NCBI RefSeq assembly: GCF_000499385.1
Contig: NW_013654382.1
Location: 1-26,009, forward strand
DNA from: Eimeria necatrix
Taxonomy: Eukaryota; Apicomplexa; Conoidasida; Eucoccidiorida; Eimeriidae
Direction: 5' to 3'
Length of the DNA stretch: 26,009 bases
Shown: one piece after another, positions 19,301 to 26,009 of the stretch
How positions within the stretch are numbered: the stretch's first letter is position 1
How the letters are laid out: the number at the start of each line of letters is the position of its first letter
Program-made: the position numbers and the translations under genes
Notes under the pieces: generated by a model
What the model was told of the DNA's origin: nothing
The model's input: only the letters and a program-made list of their open reading frames with translations
Databases searched by the model: none

Positions 19301-19852
19301 GGGGAAATAAATAATTGAATGAATTCGCGTATTTGATCAGATCAACTGCTCAATTCTCAGTTAATTTTTTTTCGTTATTTTGTGATTGAAGTAATTCTTG
19401 CCAGTAGGAAGCTTCAGTCACCCCAGCTAGCAAGCAGCATGATTTGAATAAATAGTGATTTGGTAATTTTCCTTCATTTTCTGTTTACAGAAAAGCCCCC
19501 TTAACACCTTAGTAGCATTTTGCTTTTTATTAATTGTTCTTTCTGCCGTGTGCGCGTTGCCTTCTTTTGCACTGTCTGCAGATGGCTTGCATCAGCGCGA
19601 ACCTGATTAGAATGGGATACATAAAAGTCCGTCCGGCATTTTTCTTTTTTTATTTTTTGCAGTTTTGTGTTATTATTTGCCAGTTGTGTCTACTTTGCAT
19701 GCGGCGTTGCCCGCGTGCTTTTGCTGCACTACTTGCGGGTTTGCCATTCATGAACTTCGCTGCTGCAGGGTTACATCTCGTGGGAGCACATGGTGATCGT
19801 TTTCAGCAACCAAGAGCCCTTTCCGAGTCTCAAGACATCTCGGGGGGCTTAG
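16321..19852 (+). CDS. PCID2: PCI-domain protein of the PCID2/Thp1 family, 10 exons
   Basis: PCID2/Thp1 is the PCI-domain partner of Sac3/GANP in the TREX-2 complex, which couples transcription to mRNA export at the nuclear pore. Inferred exons: 16321-16512, 17056-17570, 17715-17808, 18080-18141, 18335-18412, 18601-18670, 18837-18928, 19187-19298, 19582-19626, 19769-19852. All phases agree, giving 447 aa; the human protein is about 400 aa. Conserved blocks are FRYYLGRLYMQQEQFEQ and LVWAFSNCPP (TPR-like helices), then ILECLVAARLRMGKLPSAEL, LDIIKAMKSGNLSLFDRAL and CVERLKFIVFRTLMKR. The winged-helix end comprises DDDE-MACISANLIRMGYIKGYI and SWEHMVIVFSNQEPFP. The start ATG follows CAGCACC, and no longer in-frame homologous N-terminus was seen. 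Exon 2 carries a short acidic insert (SSSEDSADLLEEAEG). A direct role in TREX-2 in this organism is inferred from family membership. Confidence 0.93.
16513..17055 (+). other. PCID2 intron 1
   Basis: The donor GTGAGA follows IANMPE and the acceptor TGCCGCAG precedes TVMTAIVNTKLKEA, in phase 0. At 543 bp it is the longest intron of the gene. Small open frames on both strands have no family resemblance. Confidence 0.85.
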
Positions 19853-20179
19853 AGGGGCTTAGAAAAAGCCAAGATGATAATCTCAGAGCTCTGCTACCAC
19901 TAGTGTGTGCATGCGTTGGCGTCAGCACTTGCATGCAGCTGCATGCACGGAGGTGCAGGGAAGTGCATGCAAGTGCGGGCAGACGTGTCGATGCACACAT
20001 TTAGAAAAGTTGTGCAGTTTTTCTGTTGGGTTGTCAGTTTTAAATTGGCAAAGAAAAGGCCACCAAAAAGAGGCACTGATTTGCGCTGTGGTCTGGGCTC
20101 ATCCCTCGAAGGAAGAAGGGCTGGCAGGCCTCCAGTTTGAACAGAAATGCAGACTCACACAAACGTGCAATTACTTAAT
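19853..20179. other. Convergent 3' intergenic region, PCID2 and CCp gene
   Basis: Only 327 bp separate the two stop codons, so the 3' UTRs may overlap. The region has a cluster of TGCATGC-like words around 19908-19970 and no supported gene. Confidence 0.7.
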
Positions 20180-20713
20180 TCATTTAGTGGCTGAAATCCA
20201 TGTTTGTTTCTGCTGCCCCAGCTGCTGGCAACGCGCTTGGCATTCTTGAACTTCTCTTAATTTGTTTTTGCGGAAGTGGAGGCCCAGCGGGCCCTTGAGC
20301 TCTTCTCCTTTTTCGCTGCTTTGGCAACAGAACGCGCATGCCTCTCTGGCGCATGCACCATCCCTCTGTTAGTTTGTTTTCAAGGAACTTTCAGTGAAGC
20401 AAAGTTCGTTTTAATTAATCAAATTAGCTCAAGTACCTGTTCGCAGTGGCCAAAGCCGGCTCCTTGGGTGTCAGTGCATTCCTCGATGAGTGTGCTCAGG
20501 TGTATGTGCAGCTCCTCTGCATGCGTTTGGTTCTGTTTGCATCTCTTCAAGCATTTATATTTTTCAGGAACTTCGAGCAGCAAGGTGCTGTTGCTGCAGC
20601 AGTGGCTGCAGAAGTCCTCCGCGCAGCTCTTCGCCTTGTTCAGGTTTCTGCTTTCCATCAGAGAGCATTCGTGTTGCCGCTGCAGCGGGTGGACAGCCTC
20701 TACGCAGCTTTTC
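20180..20713 (-). other. Two tandem 8-cysteine repeats at the CCp C-terminus
   Basis: The last two exons (20437-20713 and 20180-20365) each encode C-x4-C-x2-C-C followed by C-x3-C: CAEDFCSHCC then CLKRC, and CAREACAFCC then CQARC. Each copy is preceded by another cysteine pair (C-x12-C and C-x10-C). The spacing resembles Notch/LNR-like cysteine modules, but assignment to that family is an inference. The stop codon is TGA at 20180-20182. Confidence 0.75.
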
Positions 20714-20970
20714 CTGCGGCGCAATTATGTTTTATGTTTAGTTCAAATCAACTCAAGCAATAGTTGCAACTTTACAAAAAGAAGCAAAGACTCACCAGGG
20801 CGCTGCTGCTTCGCTGAGTTTCTTGCGGCTGGCTCGGCGCTTTGCTGCTGCCTGTCGCCGCGCATGAATTCAAAATATATTTTCTTTCAAGCAGCTTCAA
20901 CGGAGAGGCCAGCAACACCCACCTTGGTCCTCAGCGGCGCCGGCAGGCCCCAGAGAAATTGCTGCTGCTG

Positions 20971-21011
<41 letters not shown>

Positions 21012-22144
21012 GGAATCGGCTGGAGCTGCCTTGTCTTAGCTGCAGGCCTTTTGAAATGGGCGAGCAAGGGGCAGCGTCGAATCGGAAGTTGTCGAAGAGG
21101 ACTCCTCGTTTGGCGCCGGAGACGAAGAGGCCAGCAGTTCCCGAGAGGAAGCGTTCATCGAAGACGCTGCGCAGTGGAGTTTGAAAGCACTTTTATTTTT
21201 GCATTTTCGACTCAAAACTTGAAAAATACTTTAATTTTTTTGAATTTTTTGAATTTTTCAACTCATTGCAGCCACTAAGAATGCCCAATGGCCCACTCAC
21301 TCCAGCGCTGGACTCCAGTGCTTCTCCCCCGCGCCCACGGCCACCTTTATGCGGCCGTGGTGCAACTCTATGCGCAGGCGGCTCCAGCTGTTCTCGCTGC
21401 AGCACTGGGGGCTTTCAGTTTGCTGCAGCAAAAAGGCCTCGCCGTCTTCGACTCTGTGCAGCAGCAGCTGCTGCGGCTCGTTGCTGGCGGACAGCAGCAG
21501 CAAGTTCTGCAGGTCTTGCATTCTGAAGGCGACTCCGGCGGTGCCTTTGTCGAAGAGCTGAGCCGAAGACAAGTTCAGTTTTGCAAAGCACCATTTCATT
21601 GCCAGTTCTTATTTTTCAACATTTAATTGGCAGTTCTTTTCTTTTTAATTTTAATTTTTTCGTAATTTGAATTTCGTGGTCATCTCACGAGAAAGTCCAC
21701 GTGAATCACTCCGTCGTAGAAACGGCGCCCCTTCAGGAAAGCAAAAGTTCCTTCCGTGGCCCTCCGCCCCTTCACCGGGGCGGACTGACCAATGGTCTTG
21801 GAGTGTTTCTCATTGTTGTATTTTTTATTGTTGTGTGTTTTATTGTTGTGTTTTTTATTGTTTTGTTTTTTATTGTTTTGTTTTTTATTGTTGTCTTCAT
21901 TTAGCTGCACTTCTGCGTATCCCCAGGAGCTGGGGCCCCCCGTGGCTCTGTAGCTGTCGGCAGTTTCGAACACATCCGAAAAGGCGTCTCGAGTGTAGTT
22001 GAGGCTGAAGGACTGAAAGCCTGTTTGGCTCTGTCTCTGCTTCTCCACTTTTCTCAATTTGTGTGTCAGTGCCTCCAGTTCTGCGCCGAGGGCCCCCGAG
22101 CTGTTCAGCAGAGCCGTTGCTGCGCCTTCCGCCTGCTGCAGCCT

Positions 22145-22183
<39 letters not shown>

Positions 22184-22888
22184 AAAGCTGCATGAAAGCA
22201 GCAGCAGCGGCTGTTTCTGCAGCAATAGGACTCACAGGTCGCCCGTTGCGCTCAGCACTTGCTGCTGCAGCAGCGCTGCAGGCATCAGGGCCTCTTCCAG
22301 CGCTGCAGTGGCCTCTGCTGCTGCTGTCTGCGCCGCAAACACGTTTGTGGGGTCTAGGCCGTGGACTTCGTCTGCAGCAGCAAGAAACAGCCGCAAGATG
22401 CATGCACGCATGCAAAACAGTGGGATCGGGAAACAGACTGAGACCCAGGAAAAGCCACCAACCCACCTAAGGCCCCCAGCACGTCGTTGATCACAGCAGC
22501 CATCATGGGGTCTATCATCACATCTTCAGCTTTTTCGTTCGGAGTTTCCGAGACAGAAGCACCGGCGGTGGTCGAGACTGCGAGCTCGATGAAGGAACTC
22601 GACAAAGTCGAAAGACTCTCGATGGGGCAGTCCTGCGGAGCCGGCATGTAGGCCATGGTCAAATAATCAAATAATCAAATAATCAAATTTGGTAATGTTA
22701 AACTTTAGTTCAATTAAAGTATTTTTCGCGCATTCGACATATAATAAATACAGAACTTTCAATTTTTTCAAATTCAAGTTGCATGCAGGGTGGGCTTGGC
22801 CCAAGCAAATTCTTACCTTGGCAACTGGCACAATTCGAACGCTGCGCGTCACTCGCCCCCTGCGTTTGCTGGGCAGGCCGCCTCCGTT

Positions 22889-22922
<34 letters not shown>

Positions 22923-24532
22923 AGGTCTGTCTTGAGCTCATTAGTGAGTTGAATGGTGTTGGGGGTATTCAGGGCCTCCGACTTGACTCCGTTGCTTGTA
23001 GAGCCCTCGTAGAAGGGCAAGCTGCTCTCCAAAGAAACACTGGCCAGGCCGCCCTTGCTGGCCTTAAGGACTCCGGCGTGGACTGCGGCTTTGCAAATGG
23101 CGCTCAAGTCCGAGTAGAGGCCGTTGGTGCCGAAGACTGGCAAAGAGCTGGCCTCGCTGCAGCCGGGCGGGCACTCCACCACGATGTTGGTCTGCAGATT
23201 CGGGAAAGAAGATGCAAATGCAAATGTTTCTGCATTTCCGAAAAGAAATTCAAGTTCAGCTCACGTTGGTTATTCCGAAAAACGCCGGGTGAGAAGCGGC
23301 AGACGCCTCGCAGCCGATGTCGATGTGTGGCCTGAGGCGCAAAGTGCAGCAAGTTGAATTTCAAGTTTCATTGAATGCACCACTTCATTTCATTTCCTGC
23401 GGGAACCTTACACTGCATGCATTACTTTGCTGCATGCAGCATTCAATCCCTGCATGCGCTGTGCTCTGCATGCATTGTGTGCTTGCACAGCAGCTGCTCA
23501 CAGCGCGACTTGGCCTTCCCCCGCATTTGTCGAGCAGACAATAACTCCCACATTTGCGGTCTCGATGTCGAAGTAAGTGGGCTCGGCTCCAGGGAGCCTC
23601 AGGCCTGCACGGACGGAGTGTTGTTACAGGGGTGTTGGGAAACATGCAAAGTAATTGAGTGAGTCAATAAGATTTTCTGTATCCATTATCGTAGTTATTG
23701 AGTAATCACCGGCTGTAGGCAATGCCTTTGGATTCGCCTTCGAACTTGTAGAGCCCTCAAGCAGCAAAGAAGTCAAGTCCGTCGTGCCCGAGAAGAGGTC
23801 CTAAATCGATTTCGAACATGACAAAAGTCTCACAGCGTCCTACTGTTTATTCCTATTCTGTTTAGCAGTGATAATTGCAGTTATTGGCAGTACTGTTTTC
23901 ACTTTGTTCAGCACTTTATCACATTAGAAGTCAATTCAGTGACTGGCTTTTTCTACCTTGTAGGCGCCCGTGCACTTCCCCTCCAAGCAGCCCATATCGT
24001 GGGCCAGCGGCAGCACTGCGTTTTCGACTTCGTCAAGTCCTGAGAGTTCGCAAGTTTGTTTGTTTCCTGAAATCTGGTGGACTCAATTGGCTTGCCGATT
24101 TGCTTCAGAGCCAGCTGCAGCGCCCGGAGGTGGCCAGCGGACTGCAGCACGAAGGGCTCCAAGCCCTTCTCCGCACACCGCAGACGCAGAGAAGTCAGCG
24201 AATGCACTTTGGGAACATTTGTGTTTTCGTCTCCAACTCCGAGTTTGACGAAAAGCAGCGAAGTGGCGCTTTCCATGGCGCAGTACACCCGCAGCGGATG
24301 CGGCGCGCAGCGGGGCAGGATCCTGCATGCCCCCGGCAATTATCGATTGTTTTCTTTTATTTTATTTATCGATTATTTTCTTTTTATTTATTCCTTTGGC
24401 TTTTCTCACCAGTAAAACCCCGAGGGGGCCTCGGGGCTGGCGGCCTTCGCAGCGAAACAGTCTTCAGCGGGGTAGTTCGGGGAGTCGCCTGCAAGAAACG
24501 CGTGTGAGCAGCAGCAGGAGGTGGGCGCGCAG

Positions 24533-24602
<70 letters not shown>

Positions 24603-25678
24603 ACTGGGGGCTGTTGCTGCTGTCACCTGGTAAATAGCCGAGCTCCCGCTCGTCCCGGCCCTGGCTCTCGGAGGAAAGCTTGAGGAGTTCGCCCTGGAGA
24701 GTGGCGGCGGTGGCTGCGAGCGCCTGCGTTTGCGTTTTGAGTTTTTCTTTTTCTGCGACGCAGCTCTTGGCCTTGTCGAGGCTGTCGACTGCGAGTTTCG
24801 TCTTCTTGCTGAGCGCGCGGGAGCGCCGCAGCACGTCTTCCTCGAGCGAGTCCATCTTGGCCGCGATCTCGGAGTCGAATTCATGAACTGGCAGCAGAAA
24901 GTACTTGTCTCGCGCGTCTTCGGAGTTTGCTGCCTCTTTGCAGTCCCCCACGGCGGAGTCCAGCCGGCTCGCGAGGGCGTAGACCTCTCGAAGGCCGTAC
25001 ACGTACTGGTCCCCCACTTTGCCGTTGGTGGTGTGCGGGTGGGTCATCAGAATGCGCACGTGCTGGACCACTGGTCCAGGGAGAGTGTCCAGAGTGAGGT
25101 TCGCGGGGTTGGCGGCGTTTTCAGCTGCGTCCCTGAGCGGGCCGCGGCTGAGGTGTACAGACACCGCAGCGGCAGCAGCAGACCTACGTGAAGCTCTTCC
25201 CGTCCGCACTGACTTGCACTTTGTAGGCCATGGGGGGGTATTCCCAGTCGAGGCGCAGCGCGGCGAGCCGTGCGCTCTTTCCTGAATTGGCGCGGCGTGA
25301 GCGGCGCCTCGAGGCCCCTTGAGGACTTCTCCGAATTCAAGTTTTTCGGAAACTCACCGAGGTCGATGTCGAAGGCCACGGGGTGCTCCTCGGCGTCCGG
25401 AAAGGCCCCAGAAGCCCAGAAAGTGGCCACGTCTCGGTCGAGAGCCATTGCGGGGCTGTGGGCCGCGCCCGCGGAGCTGCCGCTGCGAGCTGCGGCCCCG
25501 AAGGCCACGGCGATGTCCCCAGTGCCCGGCTCTGTGCCGTGGCTGTTCTGCTGCGTCAGGCAGTAGAAGCCGGCGCGGTCCAGCCGGAGTTGGGAGTTGG
25601 GCTCGGGGGTCCAGGTGGAGCGGCCGTCGCCTTCTTCGAGGGCCGCGAGGCAGTTTCCGAGGACCACTGCGCCTCCGC
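20180..25678 (-). CDS. LCCL-domain adhesive protein, CCp1/CCp2 type (3' part, 19 exons)
   Basis: CCp/LAP proteins are secreted multidomain adhesins of apicomplexans, in Plasmodium expressed in sexual and sporogonic stages. Exons in transcript order: 25358-25678, 25188-25281, 24627-25132, 24410-24488, 24096-24322, 23957-24039, 23710-23800, 23502-23604, 23265-23331, 22817-23191, 22467-22632, 22236-22371, 21911-22142, 21689-21784, 21301-21557, 20923-21166, 20796-20851, 20437-20713, 20180-20365. All phases agree, giving 1197 aa here. Domain order: possible ricin-like end (GNCLAAL, GFYCLTQQ), discoidin (ATFWASG, LDWEYPP, VQHVRILM), coiled coil, fibrinogen/collagen-like NEC (SGFYWILPRC, VYCAMES), LCCL (VECPPGC, VFGTNGLYSD, AICKAAVHAGVL), concanavalin/levanase-like region (GTFAFLKGRRFYDGVIHVDF, AGVAFRMQD, SGTAGLFVSG), and two 8-Cys repeats. 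The order fits CCp1/CCp2; which paralogue is not decided. The N-terminus and any signal peptide are outside the window. Confidence 0.88.
20961..21010 (-). repeat. CTG run coding poly-Ser then Gln in the CCp gene
   Basis: On the minus strand in the deduced frame this reads as a dozen Ser (AGC) followed by Gln, between the concanavalin-like region (FRFDAAPC) and the C-terminal 8-Cys repeats. It forms a flexible linker. Confidence 0.75.
21785..21910 (-). other. Probable CCp intron of 126 nt, open in frame
   Basis: The donor GTGCAG after SSWGYAE and the acceptor TTGGTCAG before SAPVKGRRATEGTF are both phase 0. The interval is a multiple of three without a stop, and would add 42 residues of Asn/Lys repeat encoded by an A/T-rich tandem repeat (21811-21897). 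It is called an intron because the insert splits a concanavalin-like domain, but retention as coding sequence cannot be excluded. Confidence 0.55.
21811..21897. repeat. TTTTTATTGTTG-type tandem repeat
   Basis: Repeated units of TTTTTTATTGTTGTG with a period of about 16-20 bp and small variations. It lies inside the probable 126-nt CCp intron. Confidence 0.8.
22146..22180. repeat. CAG/CTG run at a CCp splice acceptor
   Basis: About twelve triplets. On the coding (minus) strand they read CTGCTG...CTGCAG and run directly into the inferred acceptor at 22143-22144, so the repeat takes the place of a normal polypyrimidine tract. Confidence 0.8.
22891..22923 (-). repeat. CTG run coding poly-Gln after the LCCL domain
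   Basis: Eleven CAG triplets on the minus strand give poly-Gln after LTNELKTDL and before NGGGLPSKRRGR, in the exon 22817-23191 that also carries the LCCL core. Confidence 0.85.
24040..24095 (-). other. CCp intron of 56 nt, inferred GC-AG
   Basis: The frame of LQLALKQI must change to that of LDEVENAVLPLAHDMGC. The only join found that does so uses a GC donor (GCAAGC at 24095) in phase 1 and the acceptor CTCTCAG ending at 24040. The result, LALKQIGLDEVENAVLPLAHDMGC, is a continuous helix-like block. The short length and unusual donor make this the weakest splice call of the gene. Confidence 0.55.
24489..24626 (-). other. CCp intron made largely of CAG repeats
   Basis: A 138-nt intron between the coiled-coil exon and the first NEC exon (donor GTGACA, acceptor TTGCAG, phase 1). 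Half of it is a run of about 22 CAG triplets on the sense strand (CTG at 24535-24602 on the plus strand). Confidence 0.75.
24535..24602. repeat. (CTG)22 microsatellite
   Basis: The longest pure trinucleotide run in the window, uninterrupted CTG on the plus strand. It is intronic in the CCp gene. Confidence 0.95.
25133..25187 (-). other. CCp mini-intron inside the discoidin domain
   Basis: After SADGKSFT the frame meets TAG at 25184-25186. The donor GTAGGT at 25187 joined to the acceptor CTCAG at 25133 (55 nt), or to an earlier CTCAG at 25148 (40 nt), restores the frame in phase 2 and links to AANPANLTLDTL and VQHVRILMTHP, completing a discoidin fold. Both acceptors give the same frame and differ by five residues. 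Confidence 0.65.
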
Positions 25679-26009
25679 CTGCAAGCCGCATGCAGGGAGT
25701 TGTGGGGTTTGAGTTTTTGCAGATTTGGAAAAAAAATGAAGACAAACGGAGACAGCCGCATGCAGGGAGTTGTGGGGTTTGAGTTTTTGCAAAATTTGGA
25801 AAAAAAATGAAGAGAAACGGAGACAGCCGCATGCAGGGAGTTGTGGGGTTTGAGTTTTTGCAAGATTTGGAAAAAAATGAAGAGAAATGGAGACAGCCGC
25901 ATGCAGGGAGTTGTGGGGTTTGAGTTTTTGCAAAATTTGGAAAAAAAATGAAGAGAAATGGAGACAGCCGCATGCAGTGAGTTGTGGAGTTTGAGATTTT
26001 GCAAAATTT
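25679..26009 (-). other. CCp intron (partial) filled by a minisatellite
   Basis: The acceptor CTTGCAG at 25679 precedes the first exon seen in the window. The rest, to the right edge, is the 70-bp repeat array. Its open frames have a compact hydrophobic and Cys-containing translation, but it repeats with period 70-71 and is not coding. Confidence 0.75.
25685..26009. repeat. 70-71-bp minisatellite, 4.6 copies, runs off the edge
   Basis: Copies start with GCCGCATGCAG at 25685, 25755, 25826, 25896 and 25967, the last one partial and more diverged. Each contains GGAGTTGTGGGGTTTGAG, an A run of 7-8, and AGAGAAACGGAGACA. GCATGC occurs in every copy. Confidence 0.95.

Noticed and set aside
19187..19309. 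TAA at 19307-19309 as the end of the PCID2 protein
   Set aside because: The frame ends there only if the donor after DDDE (19299) is ignored. The exons at 19582 and 19769 encode the conserved winged-helix end in matching phase.
25184..25186. In-frame TAG in the CCp discoidin domain as evidence of a broken gene
   Set aside because: A short intron with a good GTAGGT donor removes it and restores a full discoidin end. All other 18 exons are in phase.
25690..26004. Minus-strand open frames of repeated Leu/Phe/Pro/Cys peptides at the right edge
   Set aside because: All three frames remain open only because of the repeat structure. They merge into the CCp exon across a clear acceptor site.
25685..26009. 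CRISPR-like direct repeats
   Set aside because: Units are 70-71 bp with no unique spacers, and the context is an intron of a eukaryotic gene.

Overview
This window is apicomplexan nuclear DNA and looks like an Eimeria-type coccidian. Four lines of evidence support this: genes split into many exons by GT-AG introns of mostly 100-700 bp; CAG/CTG trinucleotide runs that insert homopolymer Ala, Gln or Ser tracts into otherwise conserved proteins; long GGGGCCCC-rich arrays; and frequent TGCATGC words, known as a target of apicomplexan AP2 factors. One gene is an LCCL/discoidin multidomain protein of a family typical of apicomplexans. The species cannot be fixed from the sequence alone.

Four genes can be reconstructed exon by exon. 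(1) 1248-13139, plus strand: an 18-exon gene for the ribosome-assembly GTPase EFL1 (Ria1), predicted 1430 aa. (2) 14254-15543, minus strand: a single-exon YIF1-type membrane protein of ER-Golgi traffic, 429 aa. (3) 16321-19852, plus strand: a 10-exon PCI-domain protein of the PCID2/Thp1 family (mRNA export), 447 aa. (4) 20180-25678, minus strand: the last 19 exons seen of an LCCL-domain adhesive protein of the CCp1/CCp2 type. Its N-terminal part lies beyond the right edge. For genes 1, 3 and 4 the exon phases add up without a frame break, which is strong internal support for the models.

Layout: 1-1247 is repeat-rich sequence with no gene recognised. EFL1 and YIF1 converge on 13140-14253. YIF1 and PCID2 diverge from a shared 777-bp upstream region. 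PCID2 and the CCp gene converge on only 327 bp. The genes do not form a pathway: ribosome maturation, secretion, mRNA export and a probable sexual-stage adhesion protein are simply neighbours.

The most unusual points are two inferred GC-AG introns that the reading frame requires, two introns of about 55 nt, a pair of 8-cysteine repeats at the C-terminus of the CCp protein, a perfect 22-bp inverted repeat in an EFL1 intron, a 70-bp minisatellite in a CCp intron, trinucleotide runs placed at splice sites, and a changed G4 motif with a Gly/Pro insertion inside the EFL1 GTPase domain. I found no mobile element, CRISPR array, rRNA or tRNA.
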